Source: Prevotella jejuni
GTDB taxonomy: Bacteria; Bacteroidota; Bacteroidia; Bacteroidales; Bacteroidaceae
Direction of reading: 5' to 3'
NCBI RefSeq assembly: GCF_900187995.1
Contig: NZ_FZNZ01000010.1
Location: 1-64,000, forward strand
DNA length: 64,000 nt
In this document: positions 61,065 through 64,000 of the stretch, piece by piece
How positions within the stretch are numbered: the first letter of the stretch is position 1
Layout: each line of letters begins with the position of its first letter
Notes under the pieces: model-generated
Databases searched by the model: none
What the model saw: the letters and a program-made list of their open reading frames with translations, nothing else
Told to the model about the DNA's origin: nothing
Made by a program: the position numbers and the translations under genes

Positions 61065-63080
61065 TTATGCTAAAAACTCTTTTACTTGCTTATATACGTT
61101 CTCGGCTGTGAAGCCCAACTTCTCGTCTAACACCTTATAAGGAGCTGAGAAGCCGAAGCTGTTGAGGCCATATACCTTACCATTGGCACCCACCAAGCCC
61201 TCAAGGGTCACTGGGAGACCTGCTGTAAGACCAAATGTCTTTGCGCCTCTTGGCAGGATCTGCTCTTGATACTCCTTGCTTTGGCGACGGAAGAGACCCT
61301 CTGATGGAGCACTCACAACACGTACCTTAATGCCGTCTTTGCGTAGTAACTCAGCACCTTCAACGCAGGTTGATACCTCAGAGCCGCTTGCAACGAGGAT
61401 AACATCAAACTGTTCGTCAGATCCAGTGACGATGTATGCACCCTTGCGAGTCAACTGGTAGTCTGTTCCCTCTGGTAGGCTCTTCACATTCTGACGTGAG
61501 AAGATGAGCGCTGTTGGCGTATCCATGTTCTCCATAGCCATCTGCCAACATACGGTAGCAGCGTCACTGTCGGCTGGACGAAGCACTCGTACTGAGTCTT
61601 GACCAGCATGGTTCTGCAGCTTCTCCATCAAGCGTATCTGTGCTTCCTGCTCCACTGGCTCATGCGTAGGACCGTCTTCACCAACACGGAAAGCATCGTG
61701 GCTCCACACAAACTTAACTGGTGTCTGCATGAGGGCAGCCATGCGGATGGCTGGTTTCATATAGTCGGAGAAGACAAAGAACGTTCCCATTGCGGTGATA
61801 ACACCACCATGTAGCATCATACCGATACACATGCAGGCCATTGCTAACTCACTAACGCCTGCTTGGAAGAAGGCTCCACTGAAGTCATCACGTGTGAATG
61901 CGTGTGTTTTATTTAGGAAACCATCAGTCTTATCAGAGTTGCTTAGGTCGGCAGATGATACGATCATGTTAGGAACCTGCTCTGCAATGACACCGAGACA
62001 AGCTGCTGAGCCATTGCGGGTAGGGATGTCACGCTTCTGTACAAGTCCACTCCAATCAATCTTTGGAGCTTTATTAGAGAACCACTCGTGCATCTGTTCT
62101 GCCTTCTTAGGGTTCTCTTTTGCCCATAGCTCTTCGGCTGCATGACGCTCAGCAACAATCTTTCTGAGTTCTGCTGCACGGTCATCATAGAGCTTCTGTA
62201 CCTCTGGGAAAATCTTGAATGGGTCTTCTAAGTCACCACCAAGGTTCTTTACTGTATTTATGTAGGCGTCACCACCCAATGGTGCGCCATGTGTCTTAAT
62301 ACTGTTCTCGTAGCTACTACCGTCTGCTTGCAGTGCTCCCTTCGCCATAACAGTCCTACCGATAATGAGCGTAGGGCGGTCTTCCTCTTTATTAGCAGCT
62401 ACCAATGCTTCACGGATAGCGTCTGCGTTATTGCCATCAATCTCCAGTACGTTCCATCCCCAAGCACGGTATTTCATGCCGGTGTCTTCGTCCATGACGT
62501 CTCCACACTCAGTAGAAAGCTGAATGTTATTAGCGTCATAAAACATAATAAGGTTGTTGAGTCCTAAGTTACCAGCTAATCGTCCTACCTCTGCACTAAT
62601 GCCTTCTTGAACGCCACCGTCAGAGATAAAGGCGTAAATCTTGTGTTGCATCATGGTATGACCAAGCCTTGCTTCGAGGAACTTCTCGGCTACTGCTGCA
62701 CCAGCAGCGTATGCGTGGCCTTGTCCCAATGGTCCTGAAGAGTTCTCAATGCCATGTTTAATGTCTCTCTCAGGATGACCTGGCGTGACAGACCCCCATT
62801 GGCGGAATTGCTTAATATCGTCAACAGTGAACTTTCTCTGTAGTGTCAGCGCAGCGTAGAGCATTGGCGACATGTGACCTGGGTCGAGATAGAAACGGTC
62901 ACGGCCTGCCCATTCAGGCTGATCAGGGTCAAAGATGAGAAATTCAGAGAATAAAACGTTGATAAAGTCGGCGCCACCCATAGCGCCACCAGGGTGCCCT
63001 GACTTTGCTTTTTCAACCATTGACACTGCGAGAAGTCTGATGTTATCCGCGGCTTGGTCCATCAATTGCTTGTCATTCAT
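61065..63080 (-). CDS. tkt: Transketolase
   Basis: A 671-residue thiamine-diphosphate enzyme of the pentose phosphate pathway. KSGHPGGAMGGADF near the N-terminus, DGGVQEGISAEVGRLAGNLGLNNLIMFYDANN with the thiamine-diphosphate and metal site, and the pyrimidine-binding and C-terminal domains (FVWSHDAFRVGEDGPTHEPVEQ, SRQNVKSLPE). Full length. Promoter 63110-63139. First gene of the tkt-rpiB operon. Confidence 0.97.
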   Translation of the reverse strand: MNDKQLMDQAADNIRLLAVSMVEKAKSGHPGGAMGGADFINVLFSEFLIFDPDQPEWAGRDRFYLDPGHMSPMLYAALTLQRKFTVDDIKQFRQWGSVTPGHPERDIKHGIENSSGPLGQGHAYAAGAAVAEKFLEARLGHTMMQHKIYAFISDGGVQEGISAEVGRLAGNLGLNNLIMFYDANNIQLSTECGDVMDEDTGMKYRAWGWNVLEIDGNNADAIREALVAANKEEDRPTLIIGRTVMAKGALQADGSSYENSIKTHGAPLGGDAYINTVKNLGGDLEDPFKIFPEVQKLYDDRAAELRKIVAERHAAEELWAKENPKKAEQMHEWFSNKAPKIDWSGLVQKRDIPTRNGSAACLGVIAEQVPNMIVSSADLSNSDKTDGFLNKTHAFTRDDFSGAFFQAGVSELAMACMCIGMMLHGGVITAMGTFFVFSDYMKPAIRMAALMQTPVKFVWSHDAFRVGEDGPTHEPVEQEAQIRLMEKLQNHAGQDSVRVLRPADSDAATVCWQMAMENMDTPTALIFSRQNVKSLPEGTDYQLTRKGAYIVTGSDEQFDVILVASGSEVSTCVEGAELLRKDGIKVRVVSAPSEGLFRRQSKEYQEQILPRGAKTFGLTAGLPVTLEGLVGANGKVYGLNSFGFSAPYKVLDEKLGFTAENVYKQVKEFLA

Positions 63081-63109
63081 AAATAGATTGGATTTTTGAA
63101 ATTATAATG

Positions 63110-63139
63110 CAAATATAAAGATAAATATGGATACATCAA
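63110..63139 (-). promoter_or_regulatory. Promoter of tkt-rpiB
   Basis: On the minus strand TTG (63139-63137), 19 bases, TATATTTG (63117-63110), with about 25 bases of leader. Confidence 0.7.
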
Positions 63140-63641
63140 AATAATAAACTTACTATTTTCTCAAAATATTGAAAATTGCCTAAACGTAGGTATTTGTCTT
63201 ACTTTGTTTCGTTGGTGTTTAGCTGTCTTGCGCTTGGTTTGTTGGTTTGCTGTCTTTGCTTGTGTACTATTCTGCTTAGCTTTGAACGCTATCTTATCAT
63301 TGTTTTCTTCTGTGTGTTTTAAGGTCTTATTATGTATGTGTATAGTTGGCCTTCACTTTGAGGTGGGACTGTATAGAGGGCTTGTTAACGACTTCTTTCG
63401 TCGTAAGAATAGTCGTAAAGGGTCGGTAATGTCCTATCATTGAATGGGGTAGGGCATTCGCACGATTCTTCTCGTAGCCGATGACGCATAAAAGAAGGGC
63501 TTAGGGTGTATGTGATTGATGGATAGTAAGATAACAAAAAGGGCACATCAGAATATAGATTCATAATGTTTCTACATTCGATATACCCTTTATAAAAGTT
63601 GGTTTAGTAGGATCCTTCTATCAATCCCCTATTATAATAGG
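63140..63641. other. Spacer without supported gene
   Basis: T/G-rich stretch at 63190-63330 whose plus-strand reading is a hydrophobic 79-residue peptide unlike any family I know; it looks like low-complexity sequence. Near 63535-63595 an imperfect AAAGGG...CCCTTT hairpin lies downstream of the NUDIX-like gene and may be its terminator. Confidence 0.4.
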
Positions 63642-64000
63642 TTATAGTGAGGCCTCAGCATAAATTTCTTTATTGATACGATACAACGCAGCACCACGTT
63701 TACTTGTCACCTTATCAATAAGGTCTGTCTTCTCAATAAAGTCTATCTGCTTGATACGTTTGCGGAAGTTACGTTTATCAATCTCAACTCCTAAGATCGC
63801 TTCGTGTACGTTCTGCAGCTGTGTGAGGGTGAATAGCTCTGGGAGAAGATTAAATCCAAGAGGGTCTTTGTTGATGAGTTTGCGAAGTTGACTTAATGCT
63901 ATCTGTACCATCTCGATATGGTCACCATACAAGTCGGGTAGGTTGTTGATGTCAACCCACTGCAAGTCATTCTCTTCTAAGAGCTTACGATCGTAGTCGG
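63642..64000 (-). CDS. NUDIX/NrtR-like regulator, C-terminal part
   Basis: The frame is open past the window edge, so only the last ~119 residues are seen (DYDRKLLEENDLQWVDINNLPDL...). WVDINNLPDL ends a NUDIX domain; PLGFNLLPELFTLTQLQNVHEAILG and DKRNFRKRI are the winged-helix segment of NrtR-type regulators, which sense ADP-ribose or sugar derivatives. Direction suggests its 5' end and the catalytic part lie beyond 64000. Confidence 0.8.
   Translation of the reverse strand, partial: DYDRKLLEENDLQWVDINNLPDLYGDHIEMVQIALSQLRKLINKDPLGFNLLPELFTLTQLQNVHEAILGVEIDKRNFRKRIKQIDFIEKTDLIDKVTSKRGAALYRINKEIYAEASL

Noticed and set aside
63204..63443. 79-residue hydrophobic ORF
   Set aside because: T/G-rich low-complexity sequence with no signal for translation.
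1..64000. tRNA or rRNA genes
   Set aside because: I scanned spacers by eye for tRNA-like motifs and found none; this is not a substitute for a tRNA search program.

Overview
The window looks like chromosomal DNA of an oral-type Prevotella or a close relative (Bacteroidota). The evidence is SusC/SusD pairs, TonB-dependent receptors with a C-terminal Phe, lipoproteins with Asp/Glu right after the lipobox Cys, a fimbrillin-like adhesin, an archaeal-type ProS, EttA, and promoters of the Bacteroidota form TTG-N19/20-TAnnTTTG. I placed the taxon from protein and promoter character only; no rRNA or tRNA gene is visible.

Layout. 1-12.4 kb: a glycan-uptake region on the minus strand with a GH29 fucosidase, a secreted GEVED-like protein, then SusC and SusD. 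14.0-20.6 kb: a minus-strand operon of a metal/heme-type TonB-dependent receptor, two large paralogous lipoproteins (one with a His-rich GHSHG loop) and a DUF4876-like lipoprotein. 22-28.6 kb: a secreted protein, ProS, an OmpA-type lipoprotein and EttA. 28.9-29.7 kb: gene debris (DUF3883 and KilA-N remnants). 31.4-38.6 kb: a fimbrillin-like adhesin with a 63-residue partner, Ogt, a DUF308 protein, a histidine phosphatase, a Gly/Tyr-rich secreted protein, and HipB followed by a broken HipA/HipS start. 39.2-55.4 kb: a surface polysaccharide locus (Wzi-like, WecA/MraY-like, initiating sugar transferase, Wza-like export protein, Wzz, Wzx, Wzy, four transferases or modifying enzymes). The glycosyltransferase core is visibly AT-rich. 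55.5-64 kb: DinB, two zinc-ribbon membrane proteins, pyruvate kinase, RpiB, transketolase and the C-terminal part of a NUDIX/NrtR-like regulator.

The most unusual content is noncoding. The large intergenic gaps in the first 31 kb hold composite repeats: a CACAGA-rich imperfect palindrome, inside it a GC-rich ~160 bp palindrome made of two ~58 bp inverted arms, and beside it a tandem array of 22 bp units beginning GAACATGCCCTTC. Independently, almost every tandem repeat across the whole window has a period that is 22 bp or a multiple (22, 44, 66, 110 bp), even where the unit sequences are unrelated. I counted this at 15 places; the longest is about 28 units at 59.8-60.4 kb. A sequence-independent 22 bp quantum, about two helical turns, is the observation I would follow first.
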